Source: JBGZEX01 sp041846495
GTDB taxonomy: Bacteria > Bacteroidota > Bacteroidia > Bacteroidales > Marinifilaceae
NCBI GenBank assembly: GCA_041846495.1
Contig: JBGZEX010000083.1
Location: 1-64,000, forward strand
DNA length: 64,000 nucleotides
Direction of reading: 5' to 3'
The notes beneath the pieces are model-generated. The model saw only the letters and a program-made list of their open reading frames with translations, was not told where the DNA came from and searched no databases. Positions 45,217 through 55,577 of this stretch are shown one piece after another (the stretch's first letter is position 1; the number at the start of each line of letters is the position of its first letter). The position numbers and the translations under genes are program-made.

Positions 45217-45224
45217 TAATTTTG
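45217..45224 (+). promoter_or_regulatory. recQ promoter -7 box (TAATTTTG)
   Basis: Plus-strand TAATTTTG matches TAnnTTTG, 40 bases before the recQ ATG at 45265. Confidence 0.5.
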
Positions 45225-45264
45225 CAACTTTGCTGAAATCGAAATACTGTTGAAAAACAAGAAA

Positions 45265-47439
45265 ATGAGTTTAAACATCGACTTACATGAAAAACTAAAA
45301 GAACATTTCGGCTTTGACCATTTCAAAGGAAATCAGGAATCCATCATTCGAAATGTGTTGGAAGGGCATAATACTTTCGTTTTAATGCCTACGGGAGGCG
45401 GTAAATCTTTATGCTACCAACTTCCCGCCCTTATTTCGGAGGGAACGGCAATCGTAATCTCTCCGTTAATCGCACTTATGAAAAATCAAGTCGACGCCAT
45501 GCGCTCCTATGCTACGGAAGAGGGGGTGGCTCATTTTCTCAATTCCTCTCTGACGAAAAACGAAATTCTCAAAGTAAAGGAAGATATTCTTTCGGGAAAG
45601 ACAAAACTCCTTTACGTAGCGCCGGAATCCCTTACGAAAGAAAGTAATGTGGAATTTCTCCGACATACGAAAATTTCTTTTTTCGCCGTAGACGAAGCTC
45701 ATTGCATTTCCGAATGGGGCCACGATTTCAGACCGGAATACCGGAAAATACGCCCCATCATAGAAGAAATAGGGCAGGCCCCCGTCATAGCCCTTACGGC
45801 AACGGCTACCCCCAAGGTACAAAACGACATCCAAAAAAACTTAGACATGATGGATGCCCGCGTATTCAAGTCTTCGTTCAACCGTCCCAATCTCTACTAC
45901 GAAATCCGTCCGAAATTGGATGCCACAAAAGATATTATCAAATATATAAAAATGAACCCCGGAAAATCCGGTATCATTTATTGCCTCAGCAGACGGAAAG
46001 TGGAGGAGTTTGCGGAAATACTCCGGGTCAACGGTATAAAAGCGGAAGCCTATCATGCCGGTATGGATGCGACCACCCGGAATGCCAATCAGGATAAATT
46101 CCTATTGGAAGAAATTGACGTAATCGTAGCTACCATCGCTTTCGGCATGGGAATAGACAAACCCGACGTACGCTTTATCATCCATTACGACATCCCCAAA
46201 AGCCTCGAAGGTTATTATCAGGAAACGGGAAGAGCCGGAAGAGACGGTGGAGAAGGCGTATGCATCACTTATTACAGCTACAAAGACATACAGAAAATGG
46301 AGAAATTCATGCAAGGGAAACCCATTGCCGAACAGGAAATCGGAAAACAATTATTGATGGAAACGGTTTCTTATGCGGAATCTTCCATTTGCCGCCGAAA
46401 GGTTTTACTCCATTATTTCGGAGAAAACTATGAAGAAGACAACTGCGGAGCATGCGACAACTGCCTGTACCCGAAAAAAGAATTCGAAGGTAAGGAATAC
46501 GTGGCGGAAGCCCTCGGTTTGGTGGAAGAAGTTAAGGAAAAATTTAAAATCGAACATCTCGTGAACATATTGACGGGGACGAACGATTCTTTTATCAAGG
46601 CTTATAAACACGATAAACTCGAGTTTTTCGGATGCGGTGCGGACAAGAGCATGCAGTTCTGGACTATGGTTTACAGAAGAGCCTTAATCAGCCTTTTAAT
46701 CGAAAAAGATATTGAACAATATGGTATTATAAAGCTTACCGAAAGCGGACGAAATTTTATCAAACATCCAAAAGATTTTATGCTAATGGAAGACCACAAC
46801 TTTGAAGAAGCAGAAGAGAAAATGCAGGAAAAAGGGGGAATATCCGCTTCGGATATGACATTATTTTCCATGTTAAAAGACCTGCGTAAAAAAATAGCAA
46901 AGAAAAACAATCTCCCCCCTTATGTCATATTCCAAGACCCGTCGCTCGAAGATATGTGCATCAATTATCCGATAACTATCGAAGAATTGTCCAACATACA
47001 GGGCGTGGGTTCCGGGAAAGCCCAGAAATACGGACAGGAATTCATCGACCTTATCAAAAAATACGTAGATGACAATGAAATAGAACGGGCTCAGGACATG
47101 GTTGTAAAAACCGTTGCCAACAAATCCAAATTCAAAGTGTACATCATACAGAATATAGACAGGAAAATCGACCTCGAAGACATCGCATCGGCACAAGGCA
47201 TGAGTTTCGACGAACTTATAAAAGAAATGGAAGCCATCGTGTTTTCCGGAACAAAACTGAACATCGACTATTATATCAATAAAATACTCGACGAAGAACA
47301 ACAAAAAGAAATCATGGATTATTTCATGGAAGCTACCACCGACAATATCAAAGAGGCTTTTGAAGAATTCGAAGGAGAATACGACGAAGAAGATCTCCGA
47401 TTGATGCGTCTGAAACTGCATTCCAAACACGGCAATTAA
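45265..47439 (+). CDS. recQ: ATP-dependent DNA helicase RecQ
   Basis: A 724-residue 3'-5' helicase counted from ATG 45265 (a TTG 5 codons upstream is less likely). Motif I reads PTGGGKSLCYQLPAL, and the DEAH box with RecQ aromatic-loop context is AVDEAHCISEWGHDFRPEY. Motif VI is QETGRAGRDG, and the zinc-binding cysteines are CRRKVLLHYFGE ... CGACDNC. Winged-helix and HRDC domains follow (HRDC about residues 530-600). The tail after HRDC, about 120 residues, is highly acidic at the end. A flavin reductase gene follows 11 bases later. Confidence 0.95.
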   Translation: MSLNIDLHEKLKEHFGFDHFKGNQESIIRNVLEGHNTFVLMPTGGGKSLCYQLPALISEGTAIVISPLIALMKNQVDAMRSYATEEGVAHFLNSSLTKNEILKVKEDILSGKTKLLYVAPESLTKESNVEFLRHTKISFFAVDEAHCISEWGHDFRPEYRKIRPIIEEIGQAPVIALTATATPKVQNDIQKNLDMMDARVFKSSFNRPNLYYEIRPKLDATKDIIKYIKMNPGKSGIIYCLSRRKVEEFAEILRVNGIKAEAYHAGMDATTRNANQDKFLLEEIDVIVATIAFGMGIDKPDVRFIIHYDIPKSLEGYYQETGRAGRDGGEGVCITYYSYKDIQKMEKFMQGKPIAEQEIGKQLLMETVSYAESSICRRKVLLHYFGENYEEDNCGACDNCLYPKKEFEGKEYVAEALGLVEEVKEKFKIEHLVNILTGTNDSFIKAYKHDKLEFFGCGADKSMQFWTMVYRRALISLLIEKDIEQYGIIKLTESGRNFIKHPKDFMLMEDHNFEEAEEKMQEKGGISASDMTLFSMLKDLRKKIAKKNNLPPYVIFQDPSLEDMCINYPITIEELSNIQGVGSGKAQKYGQEFIDLIKKYVDDNEIERAQDMVVKTVANKSKFKVYIIQNIDRKIDLEDIASAQGMSFDELIKEMEAIVFSGTKLNIDYYINKILDEEQQKEIMDYFMEATTDNIKEAFEEFEGEYDEEDLRLMRLKLHSKHGN

Positions 47440-47450
47440 AAACGGAACAT

Positions 47451-48020
47451 ATGAAACAACGCTGGAAACCGGGCACACTGCTTTATCCGCTCCCTGCCGT
47501 AATGGTCAGTTGCGGAAATGCCCCCGAAAATTACAACATCATAACGGTCAGCTGGACGGGGACCATATGTTCCGCCCCCCCGATGTGTTACATATCCGTA
47601 AGGAAGGAAAGACATTCTTACGACATCCTAAAAGAAACCGGAGAATTCGTCATCAACCTCAGCACGGAAAGACTGGCTTATGCCACGGATTGGTGCGGAG
47701 TATGTTCCGGAAGGAACGAGAATAAGTTTGAAAAAATGCGACTTACTCCCGAAAAGGGAATTGTCGTCGATGCTCCCTTAATTGCGGAATCTCCCCTGAA
47801 TATAGAGTGCAGGGTAAAAGAAATCCTTCCTTTAGGTTCCCACGATATGTTTATTGCCGATGTCGTCAATGTTATGGCCGACGCCGAATACATCGACAAA
47901 AATACGGGAAAATTCCATCTCGAAAAGACCAAACTACTGACTTATGTGCACGGGGAATATTTCGGGTTAGGAAAGAAATTAGGATATTTCGGATGGTCGG
48001 TACGAAAAAAACGCAAATGA
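47451..48020 (+). CDS. flavin reductase family protein
   Basis: A 189-residue flavin reductase-like FMN-binding split barrel. VSWTGTICSAPPMCYISVRK, GEFVINLSTERLAYATDWCG and HDMFIADVVNV match the family. The many cysteines near the flavin region are notable. The electron partner is unknown. It follows recQ by 11 bases and converges on the GNAT-type gene. Confidence 0.87.
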   Translation: MKQRWKPGTLLYPLPAVMVSCGNAPENYNIITVSWTGTICSAPPMCYISVRKERHSYDILKETGEFVINLSTERLAYATDWCGVCSGRNENKFEKMRLTPEKGIVVDAPLIAESPLNIECRVKEILPLGSHDMFIADVVNVMADAEYIDKNTGKFHLEKTKLLTYVHGEYFGLGKKLGYFGWSVRKKRK

Positions 48021-48029
48021 GTTCCGCCG

Positions 48030-49214
48030 TCATGCCTTTTCGAGATTTTCGTCCACCGAGCGTACGAACGTACGACTCTCGTCGAAAAGTTTACGGTAAG
48101 TGACATGAGTTTTCGAAGCCGTCGCACTTATATGCCTCATCAAATGAACCATGGGGGGATTGAAATCCCCTATCCAATTCATCTCGAGATAATCGTAACA
48201 ACTCTTTCCTCCCGCCATTTTGTCCGAAAACATTTTTATCATCGTAGCCTCCACTCCTTTTCCCTGAAATTCGGGTACCACCCCGAATAAAATGCCGAGA
48301 GCCACATTGATTTTGGTAATATACCGGATATACAACAGTTTCAACATCCCGCCCATATTCATTTTCCCTTTCAACCGCTTTACGGCCTGGTTGAGTTCCG
48401 GCAACATTACGAAAAATCCGATAGGAGCATTCTTGTAAAAAGCGAAATAAATAAGGTTTTTATCCATAATCGGACCTATTTTGCGATAGGTATCGACAAC
48501 TTCTTCCCGCGAAATACTCGATACGCCGTGAACTTCGAGAGACCAGGCCTTATTATACACCTCCAGCAAAGCATCTATGGCACGTCTACGTCCTATATCC
48601 CCGTAGGTGTATACTTTATAATCCGGATTCTTCAACATCCTGTCCGCTTTCCATACCACCATGGGAGACAAACTCTCGGGCATTACCCGCGTACGGAAAG
48701 TAAATTGTTTATAATAATCCTTGAAACCGTAACTCTCAAAAAAATCCACATAATACTCCGGATTATAAGACATATTATAATTGGGCATCTTATCGTAACC
48801 GTCTACCAATAATCCCCACCATTCCAAACGTTCCCCGAAGTTTACCGGTCCTTCCATCGCTTCCATGCCTTCGTTTTCCAACCATTCCCGGCATCGATCG
48901 AATAATGCGAAAGCAGCCTTGCGATCGTCGATACACTCGAAAAAACCGAATTGCCCTACCCGGTATTTACCTACGCAAGCGGTCTTTTCATTTACAAAAG
49001 CGGCAACCCTTCCCACAACCTCGTCCTCTTTCACAAGAATCCATCGCACAAGCCTCCCGTGCCGGAAACAGGGATTTTTCCGGGGATCGAATTTATTCCG
49101 TATATCCTTATCTATCGGACGCACCCAATAAGGATTATCCTTATACAAACGAAGGGGCAAATTTATAAATTCCCTTTCCGTTTTTTTATCGTTTACTTCG
49201 ACTATTCTATACAT
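48030..49214 (-). CDS. GNAT-like N-acetyltransferase fold protein (YghO-like)
   Basis: A 394-residue cytoplasmic protein. The N-terminal part (LPLRLYKDNPYWVRPIDKD, CFRHGRLVRWILVKEDEVVG) and the GPVNFGERLEWWGLLVDGYD segment are characteristic of a Bacteroidota family annotated as GNAT acetyltransferase. The C-terminal half contains the likely acetyl-CoA site (GVVPEFQGKGVEATMIKMF). Substrate unknown. It is the last gene of a lysS-gpsA-GNAT group with 6-13-base spacers. Confidence 0.82.
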   Translation of the reverse strand: MYRIVEVNDKKTEREFINLPLRLYKDNPYWVRPIDKDIRNKFDPRKNPCFRHGRLVRWILVKEDEVVGRVAAFVNEKTACVGKYRVGQFGFFECIDDRKAAFALFDRCREWLENEGMEAMEGPVNFGERLEWWGLLVDGYDKMPNYNMSYNPEYYVDFFESYGFKDYYKQFTFRTRVMPESLSPMVVWKADRMLKNPDYKVYTYGDIGRRRAIDALLEVYNKAWSLEVHGVSSISREEVVDTYRKIGPIMDKNLIYFAFYKNAPIGFFVMLPELNQAVKRLKGKMNMGGMLKLLYIRYITKINVALGILFGVVPEFQGKGVEATMIKMFSDKMAGGKSCYDYLEMNWIGDFNPPMVHLMRHISATASKTHVTYRKLFDESRTFVRSVDENLEKA

Positions 49215-49227
49215 TTCCCACCAAACT

Positions 49228-50229
49228 TCATTTGAACCTATCCGCCAATTTCTTTATTTCCGAAACGGGATTGGCATGCTCGTACAATATGCGGTATACG
49301 GCATTGGTTATCGGCATATCCACATTATACTTATCGTTGATTTCCTTTATTCCCTTGACCCCGTAATAACCCTCGGCTATCATCAACATCTCCATCTGGG
49401 CGGATTCTACGGAATATCCCTTTCCTATCATGGTCCCGAACGTCCTGTTACGACTGAACTGAGAATAAGTGGTGACCAAAAGGTCTCCCAAATAGGCGGA
49501 CCCCTTGATATCGCGATTCAAAGGATGCACCGTATTCACGAAACGTTCGATCTCCTGAATGGCGTTGGAAACCAAAACGGCCTGAAAATTATCCCCGTAA
49601 CGCAATCCGTGACAGATGCCCGCCGCTACGGCTACCACATTCTTCAATACGGCGGAATATTCCGTACCGTAAATATCGTCCAACACATTGGTCTTCACGT
49701 AATCGCAATCGAATAATCCGGCCACATAAGCCGCCTGTTCCGTATTTTGAGACGAAAACGTAAGATAGGACAGTCTTTCGAGCGCTATTTCCTCCGCATG
49801 GCAAGGTCCCGATATAATCACGATATCTTCAAAAGGAATTCCGTATTGATTATGAAAGAATTCGCTTATAATCAAGTTCTTATCCGGAATCAATCCCTTA
49901 ATGGCCGAAACGATGACCTTGTTTCTGAACTTCCGGTTCGTCCGTGCCAATACGTTTTGAAAAAAAGCGCTCGGTATGGCGAATATAATGACATCGCTAT
50001 TATCTATCAAAAGGTTGAGATCGTCGGTAAAAAACAATTTCTTCATGTCGAATTCCACGCCGCACAAATACCTCGGATTATGGGATAACATCTTGAAATT
50101 ATTGATATTATCTATATTCCTTAAAAACCAGTTGATTTTATCGTTATTCTCCGTAAGAATACGGGCGATGGCCGTCGCCCAACTTCCTCCTCCGACAACG
50201 CCGATCCTCTGTTTACCGGATAACTCCAT
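49228..50229 (-). CDS. gpsA: NAD(P)H-dependent glycerol-3-phosphate dehydrogenase
   Basis: A 333-residue enzyme supplying sn-glycerol 3-phosphate for phospholipids. The Rossmann motif GVVGGGSWATAIARIL is at the N-terminus. VISGPCHAEE, the catalytic-lysine region AVLKNVVAVAAGICHGLRYGD, and SAYLGDLLVTTYSQFSRNR all match. It lies 6 bases after lysS and 13 bases before the GNAT gene. Confidence 0.95.
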   Translation of the reverse strand: MELSGKQRIGVVGGGSWATAIARILTENNDKINWFLRNIDNINNFKMLSHNPRYLCGVEFDMKKLFFTDDLNLLIDNSDVIIFAIPSAFFQNVLARTNRKFRNKVIVSAIKGLIPDKNLIISEFFHNQYGIPFEDIVIISGPCHAEEIALERLSYLTFSSQNTEQAAYVAGLFDCDYVKTNVLDDIYGTEYSAVLKNVVAVAAGICHGLRYGDNFQAVLVSNAIQEIERFVNTVHPLNRDIKGSAYLGDLLVTTYSQFSRNRTFGTMIGKGYSVESAQMEMLMIAEGYYGVKGIKEINDKYNVDMPITNAVYRILYEHANPVSEIKKLADRFK

Positions 50230-50235
50230 TTCAAT

Positions 50236-51963
50236 TCAATTTTTATGAATCCATGCCGCCACTTCTTCCGGCTTGGGATTCGTAAGACCTAATTTCTCTT
50301 TTTTATTCATCCCGCATAAGGACTGATGCAATTTGTTGAAATTCTCCACTTTCTTCAAAGCTTCCACCGTAACTATTCCCGTTTTTTTAAGGGGAGCGAC
50401 CCATTCCTGCGGTATACCCGCCTCTACGAATTTCTCATCCGTATCCGTACGTTCCTTATGTTCGGGTTTCATCTGGGGAAACAGCAATACGTCCTGTATG
50501 GAGGGGCTATCGGTAAGGAACATGCACAACCGGTCGATTCCTATACCCATGCCCGATGTAGGAGGCATTCCGTATTCCAAAGCCCGCACGAAATCGTAAT
50601 CTATGAACATCGCCTCTTCGTCTCCCCTTTCCTGAAGCCGGAGCTGCTGCTGAAAACGCTCCAACTGGTCGATGGGATCGTTAAGTTCCGAATAAGCGTT
50701 AGCCAATTCTTTTCCGTTTACAAAAAGTTCGAAACGTTCCGTAAGTTCCGGATTCTCCCGATGCTTTTTGGTAAGGGGGGACATCTCCTTGGGATAATCG
50801 TATACGAATGTGGGCTGAATATAGTTGGCCTCGCATTTGGCCCCGAATATTTCGTCTATCAGTTTTCCCTTACCCATGGTCTCGTCTATCTCCAAACCGG
50901 CTTCCACGCAAAATCTTCTGATTTCCTCTTCCGACTTCCCCTCGATATCGAACCCCGCATGCTCTTTTATGGCATCCGTCATTCGCACTCTGGCATAAGG
51001 CGGTTTAAAATCTATAAGTCGGTCCCCGACCCGAAGTTCCGTCGTCCCGTTTACGGCCAAAGCGGCCGCCTCCACCAATTTCTCCGTAAATCCCATCATC
51101 CAGAAATAATCCTTATAAGCCACATAAACTTCCATTGCCGTAAACTCGGGATTATGGGTTCTGTCCATACCTTCGTTTCTGAAATTCCGGGAGAACTCGT
51201 AAACTCCGTCGAAACCGCCCACGATAAGCCGTTTCAGATAAAGCTCGTTGGCTATACGCAGATACAGAGGTATGTCCAAAGCATTGTGATGGGTCACGAA
51301 AGGACGAGCCGAGGCCCCTCCGGGGATGCTTTGGAGAACCGGAGTTTCCACTTCGAGACATCCGTGAGAATCACAAAACTCCCGGATAGCCTTCATCAAT
51401 TTCGCCCGCTTTACGAACACCCCTTTCACATGGGGATTCACAATCAAATCCAGGTAACGCTGCCTGTATCTCTGTTCAAGAGAAGTGAAAGCGTCGAATA
51501 TGTTACCGTCCTTTTCCTTCACCACGGGCAAAGGTCTTACGGCCTTGGCCAAAAGCTCCAAAGTACGGGCATGAACGGATATTTCACCGGTTTTGGTACG
51601 GAATACAAAACCTTCGACTCCCACAATATCCCCTATATCCATCAGTTTTTTAAATACTTTATTATAAGCAACGGCTTCCTCATCATCCGAAATATCATCC
51701 CTGCTGACATATACCTGAATCCTTCCGGAAGCATCCTGAAGTTCGAAAAACGAAGCTTTCCCCATGATTCTACGACTCATCATCCGGCCGGCAATCACGA
51801 CCTCCCGGGGAGGTATCGCATCGGTAAACGAAGCCTTAATCTCCGCCGCATGAGCGGTAACTCCGAACTCCCGGGCAGGATAAGCGTCCACACCCATTGC
51901 TTCAAGCTCTTTCAACGATTTCCTGCGAATAATTTCCTGTTCACTCAATTCTTCTATCCCCAT
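50236..51963 (-). CDS. lysS: lysyl-tRNA synthetase (class II)
   Basis: A 575-residue class II synthetase. The N-terminal OB-fold anticodon domain occupies about residues 50-160. Motif 2 (FRNEGMDRTHNPEFT) and motif 3 (GMGIGIDRLCMFLTD) are intact. The ~70-residue C-terminal extension (about 505-575) is longer than in E. coli and resembles a helix-hairpin region. It heads the lysS-gpsA-GNAT group. Confidence 0.95.
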   Translation of the reverse strand: MGIEELSEQEIIRRKSLKELEAMGVDAYPAREFGVTAHAAEIKASFTDAIPPREVVIAGRMMSRRIMGKASFFELQDASGRIQVYVSRDDISDDEEAVAYNKVFKKLMDIGDIVGVEGFVFRTKTGEISVHARTLELLAKAVRPLPVVKEKDGNIFDAFTSLEQRYRQRYLDLIVNPHVKGVFVKRAKLMKAIREFCDSHGCLEVETPVLQSIPGGASARPFVTHHNALDIPLYLRIANELYLKRLIVGGFDGVYEFSRNFRNEGMDRTHNPEFTAMEVYVAYKDYFWMMGFTEKLVEAAALAVNGTTELRVGDRLIDFKPPYARVRMTDAIKEHAGFDIEGKSEEEIRRFCVEAGLEIDETMGKGKLIDEIFGAKCEANYIQPTFVYDYPKEMSPLTKKHRENPELTERFELFVNGKELANAYSELNDPIDQLERFQQQLRLQERGDEEAMFIDYDFVRALEYGMPPTSGMGIGIDRLCMFLTDSPSIQDVLLFPQMKPEHKERTDTDEKFVEAGIPQEWVAPLKKTGIVTVEALKKVENFNKLHQSLCGMNKKEKLGLTNPKPEEVAAWIHKN

Positions 51964-52003
51964 CTTTATATATTTTCTGTCATTAACTTCCGGAACTAAA
52001 TTG

Positions 52004-52011
52004 CAAACTTA
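52004..52011 (-). promoter_or_regulatory. lysS promoter -7 box (TAAGTTTG)
   Basis: Minus-strand TAAGTTTG matches TAnnTTTG, 40 bases before the lysS ATG. Confidence 0.5.
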
Positions 52012-52135
52012 ATAAAAATCTTGATTTATAAACATATTCGCCGGAAATAATACCCTCCGCTCGACATAACGAATATCCGTCGTCCGAATCCGTAATTTTA
52101 TACTCCCAATTGAAAGGAAATACATATTTAAAATT

Positions 52136-52143
52136 TATCTTTG
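52136..52143 (+). promoter_or_regulatory. promoter -7 box (TATCTTTG) of the rsfS-ftsH gene run
   Basis: Perfect TAnnTTTG match, 18 bases before the rsfS ATG at 52162. It is the best promoter candidate for the seven-gene plus-strand run to 57743. Confidence 0.55.
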
Positions 52144-52161
52144 TAGCTAAAATGAATATGT

Positions 52162-52521
52162 ATGATAAAAACGGAGCTATTGGTAAATGACATCATCACC
52201 GCTCTCGACCGGCACAAAGCAGAAAATATCGTAAAAATCGACTTGAGGAAGATTCCCAACTGTTTCTGCAAATTTTTCGTAATCTGTGAAGGAAGTTCGA
52301 GTTCCCATGTCAGATCTTTGGCGGAAATCACAGAAGAGGAAATAAAGGAAAACCCGGGAGAATCTCCCATCCATACCGAAGGAAACGACAATGCGGAATG
52401 GATTATTATGGATTATGGAGATACCGTAGTACATATTTTTCAAAAAGCGACCCGTATTTACTATAATTTAGAAGAATTCTGGTCGGATGCAAAACTTACA
52501 AAAATTAAACAGACACCCTAA
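52162..52521 (+). CDS. rsfS: ribosome silencing factor RsfS
   Basis: A 119-residue protein of the RsfS/YbeB family, which binds ribosomal protein L14 and blocks subunit joining. CKFFVICEGSSSSHVRSLAE and EWIIMDYGDTVVHIFQ, followed by the YYNLEEFW tail, are diagnostic. It is followed 12 bases later by ftsH, a common arrangement in this phylum. Confidence 0.94.
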   Translation: MIKTELLVNDIITALDRHKAENIVKIDLRKIPNCFCKFFVICEGSSSSHVRSLAEITEEEIKENPGESPIHTEGNDNAEWIIMDYGDTVVHIFQKATRIYYNLEEFWSDAKLTKIKQTP

Positions 52522-52533
52522 TCATTACCATAT

Positions 52534-54492
52534 ATGAAAGAAAATGAGGATATAAACTTCCCTCCCGTAGGAGGAGGCAATCGCAGAAAAAACCGCAAAT
52601 TCAGCAATTATTGGGTTTACATCATTATGACGATTGCCATTATCGCCATCTACCTTCCGAGTATCAATACGGAACCGGTACTCACCACTTGGCAGAAAGT
52701 ACGGACGGAAATGATACCCAAAGGAGATGTCTCCCAACTTCTCTTGGTTTCGAACAAAACCATGGTCCGGGTATATCTTAAACCGGGCAATATCGACCAT
52801 TATTCCGAATTGAAAGCCAAAGGATTCAAGAATAACTCCAAAGGTCCGCATTATTATTTCTATATAGGAAGCGTAGACGGGTACGAAAGACAATTGGAAG
52901 ATATGCGGAAGGAAGTTCCGGAATCTTCCGACATCATTTTGAACACGAAGCCGGAATTCGATGCCTGGGGCGATTGGATTCAAATACTTCTTCCCATAGG
53001 TTTCATCATATTGCTCTATTTCTTCTTCTTTAAGAAAATCAGCAAAGGAGGTGCCGGAGGAGGCGGTATCTTCAATGTAGGGAAATCCCAGGCCAAGCTT
53101 TTCGACAGAGATACCAACGTAAAACTCTCCTTTAAGGACGTAGCCGGTTTGGCGGAGGCCAAACAGGAAGTGGAGGAAATCGTATCCTTTCTTAAAAGTC
53201 CCGAAAAATATACCCGATTGGGAGGAAAAATACCGAAAGGCGTCTTATTGGTAGGTCCTCCGGGAACCGGAAAGACGCTGATGGCGAAAGCCATGGCCGG
53301 AGAAGCCAATGTTCCCTTTTTCTCCATGTCCGGCTCGGATTTCGTGGAAATGTTCGTCGGGGTAGGAGCTTCGAGGGTGCGCGATCTCTTCAAACAGGCA
53401 AAAGAAAAATCCCCCTGTATCATATTCATCGATGAAATAGACGCTATCGGTCGCGCCAGGGGAAGAAATCCCAATATGGGTTCAAACGACGAAAGGGAAA
53501 ACACCCTCAATCAATTATTGACGGAAATGGACGGTTTTGCCACCAATTCCGGAGTAATCATCGTCGCCGCCACCAACCGGGCGGATATTTTGGATTCCGC
53601 TCTTCTTCGGGCGGGCAGATTCGATCGCCAGATATACGTAGACCTTCCCGAATTAAAAGACCGGGAGGAAATTTTCAAGGTGCATCTGAAAAGTCTTGCC
53701 TTAGCCGACGATGTGGATGCATCTTTCTTAGCCAAACAAACCCCCGGATTTTCAGGTGCGGATATCGCCAACGTCACTAACGAAGCTGCGCTTATCGCTG
53801 CCAGAAAAAACAAAAGCCGGGTAGAACGCCAGGATTTCCTCGATTCGGTAGACAGAATCGTAGGAGGTTTGGAAAAAAAGAGCAAGATCATCCGAGCCAG
53901 CGAGAAAAAAGCGATTGCATACCACGAAGCCGGCCATGCCACCATTTCATGGCTTCTCGAACATGCCCATCCCCTGCTCAAAGTAACCATCGTTCCGCGA
54001 GGCAAAGCATTGGGCGCCGCATGGTATCTGCCCAAAGAGCGCCAGATTACCACCAAAGAGCAATTATTGGATGAAATGTGTGCCGTATTGGGAGGAAGAG
54101 CCGCCGAAGAAATCTGTTTCGGTTCCATATCCACAGGTGCGCAAAACGACCTCGAACGAGCCACCAAACAAGCCTATGCCATGGTAAGCATATACGGAAT
54201 GAGTTCCGTCGTAGGTAATATCTCCTACTACGACTCCTCCGGACAAAGCGATTTTGCCTTCACAAAACCTTATTCCGAAAAAACGGCCGAACTCATCGAC
54301 AGCGAAGTAAAAGAAATGATCGAAGCCGCTTACGTAAGAGCCAAGGAAATCTTAGTCGCCAACAGAGAAAAACATCGGGAAATATCGGAACTCCTGTTGG
54401 AAAGAGAAGTCATTTTCAGCGACGATTTGGAAAGGATATTAGGCAAACGCCCGTGGAAAGACGATGAAGAAAATAAGGACAGTTCTCAATAA
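52534..54492 (+). CDS. ftsH: ATP-dependent zinc metalloprotease FtsH
   Basis: A 652-residue inner-membrane AAA protease. Membrane segments lie near residues 25-45 and 150-168, flanking a periplasmic domain. The AAA domain has Walker A GPPGTGKT, Walker [12 protein letters not shown] and the pore loop [14 protein letters not shown]. The zinc site is HEAGH ([12 protein letters not shown]). It degrades misfolded and short-lived membrane proteins, in some bacteria controlling LPS and phospholipid balance; here it sits next to phospholipid genes. Confidence 0.97.
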   Translation: MKENEDINFPPVGGGNRRKNRKFSNYWVYIIMTIAIIAIYLPSINTEPVLTTWQKVRTEMIPKGDVSQLLLVSNKTMVRVYLKPGNIDHYSELKAKGFKNNSKGPHYYFYIGSVDGYERQLEDMRKEVPESSDIILNTKPEFDAWGDWIQILLPIGFIILLYFFFFKKISKGGAGGGGIFNVGKSQAKLFDRDTNVKLSFKDVAGLAEAKQEVEEIVSFLKSPEKYTRLGGKIPKGVLLVGPPGTGKTLMAKAMAGEANVPFFSMSGSDFVEMFVGVGASRVRDLFKQAKEKSPCIIFIDEIDAIGRARGRNPNMGSNDERENTLNQLLTEMDGFATNSGVIIVAATNRADILDSALLRAGRFDRQIYVDLPELKDREEIFKVHLKSLALADDVDASFLAKQTPGFSGADIANVTNEAALIAARKNKSRVERQDFLDSVDRIVGGLEKKSKIIRASEKKAIAYHEAGHATISWLLEHAHPLLKVTIVPRGKALGAAWYLPKERQITTKEQLLDEMCAVLGGRAAEEICFGSISTGAQNDLERATKQAYAMVSIYGMSSVVGNISYYDSSGQSDFAFTKPYSEKTAELIDSEVKEMIEAAYVRAKEILVANREKHREISELLLEREVIFSDDLERILGKRPWKDDEENKDSSQ

Positions 54493-54502
54493 AAATCGAA
54501 TT

Positions 54503-54700
54503 ATGAATCATTGGATATCCATTTACGAAACGGATTTGGAATTTAAGGCTGAAATGGTCAAAGACATATTGGCTAATAACGGTATAGAAGCCGTTCTGCT
54601 CAGTCATAAAGGCTCGGCTTTCCGCCTCGGAGAAATACGGGTTATGGTCGCTCCCGAGGATAGCGAAAAAGCCGAAGAAATCGTTAAAAACATAAAATAG
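54503..54700 (+). CDS. DUF2007 family small protein
   Basis: A 65-residue protein from the ATG at 54503. WISIYETDLEFKAEMVKDIL, NNGIEAVLLSHKGSAF and IRVMVAPEDSEKAEEIV match DUF2007 (putative signal-transducing family; PII-like ferredoxin fold). Function unknown. Its TAG stop shares one base with the GTG start of cdsA, so translation is probably coupled. Confidence 0.85.
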   Translation: MNHWISIYETDLEFKAEMVKDILANNGIEAVLLSHKGSAFRLGEIRVMVAPEDSEKAEEIVKNIK

Positions 54701-55506
54701 TGAGCTCCTTAAAACTGCGTACCCTCAGCGGGATTGTTTTCGTATTGTTGATAACGGGATGTATCTTCATACATCCCATCCTTTTCTTCGCACTCTTTTC
54801 CCTTATCGAATTCGTTGCATTGACAGAATATATGAATATGTGCAACCGGGTGAATATACGTCCGAACAGATTTTTCGTATACGTATCCGGCCTTCTTATT
54901 TTCACATCCGGTTTTCTGGATTTCCATTTCGGCTTCAAATTCACCTATGCCCTTGCATTGATAAGCATATCCGCCATGTATATAACGGAATTATATCTCA
55001 AAAACGAAAACGGGTTACAAAATATCGCCATGGGATTGTTCGGAATCCTTTACATATCCCTTCCCTTCACCCTGTTCTTTTATTTCCCCGGAAACTTCCA
55101 TGGAAATTGGAATCCCAAACCCGTATTCCTCCCCTTTCTTATGATATGGATCAACGATACCTTCGCCTATATATTCGGAGTCAGCTTCGGGAAACATCGT
55201 TTATTTCCGTCCGTATCTCCCAAAAAATCCTGGGAAGGTGCCGTGGGCGGAGGTATGGCAACCCTTATCATCGCCTATTTTATCGCCCCCTTCACGGGAT
55301 TGTGCACATGGAAAATATTGGCAATCGGATTAATTGCCGTCGTTTTCGGGACATTCGGGGATTTAATCGAATCCATGATGAAACGTTCCACCGGCATTAA
55401 GGATTCGGGAAATATCATTCCCGGGCACGGAGGCATTTTAGACCGTATCGATTCCGTACTTTTTACCGTCCCTGCGATTTTTATCTTCTTAATTTTCTCC
55501 CGATAA
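54700..55506 (+). CDS. cdsA: phosphatidate cytidylyltransferase
   Basis: A 268-residue polytopic inner-membrane enzyme making CDP-diacylglycerol. Several membrane spans precede the C-terminal CDS signature PSVSPKKSWEGAVGGGM ... SMMKRSTGIKDSGNIIPGHGGILDRIDS. It starts with GTG overlapping the previous stop. Next to psd, so two steps of phospholipid synthesis are encoded together. Confidence 0.94.
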   Translation: MSSLKLRTLSGIVFVLLITGCIFIHPILFFALFSLIEFVALTEYMNMCNRVNIRPNRFFVYVSGLLIFTSGFLDFHFGFKFTYALALISISAMYITELYLKNENGLQNIAMGLFGILYISLPFTLFFYFPGNFHGNWNPKPVFLPFLMIWINDTFAYIFGVSFGKHRLFPSVSPKKSWEGAVGGGMATLIIAYFIAPFTGLCTWKILAIGLIAVVFGTFGDLIESMMKRSTGIKDSGNIIPGHGGILDRIDSVLFTVPAIFIFLIFSR

Positions 55507-55577
55507 ATCCGCATCTCTTTTTTTTCCGGTTTAAATTATCTACTTTTACCCTCCGAAAAATTATAGAACATACGACA

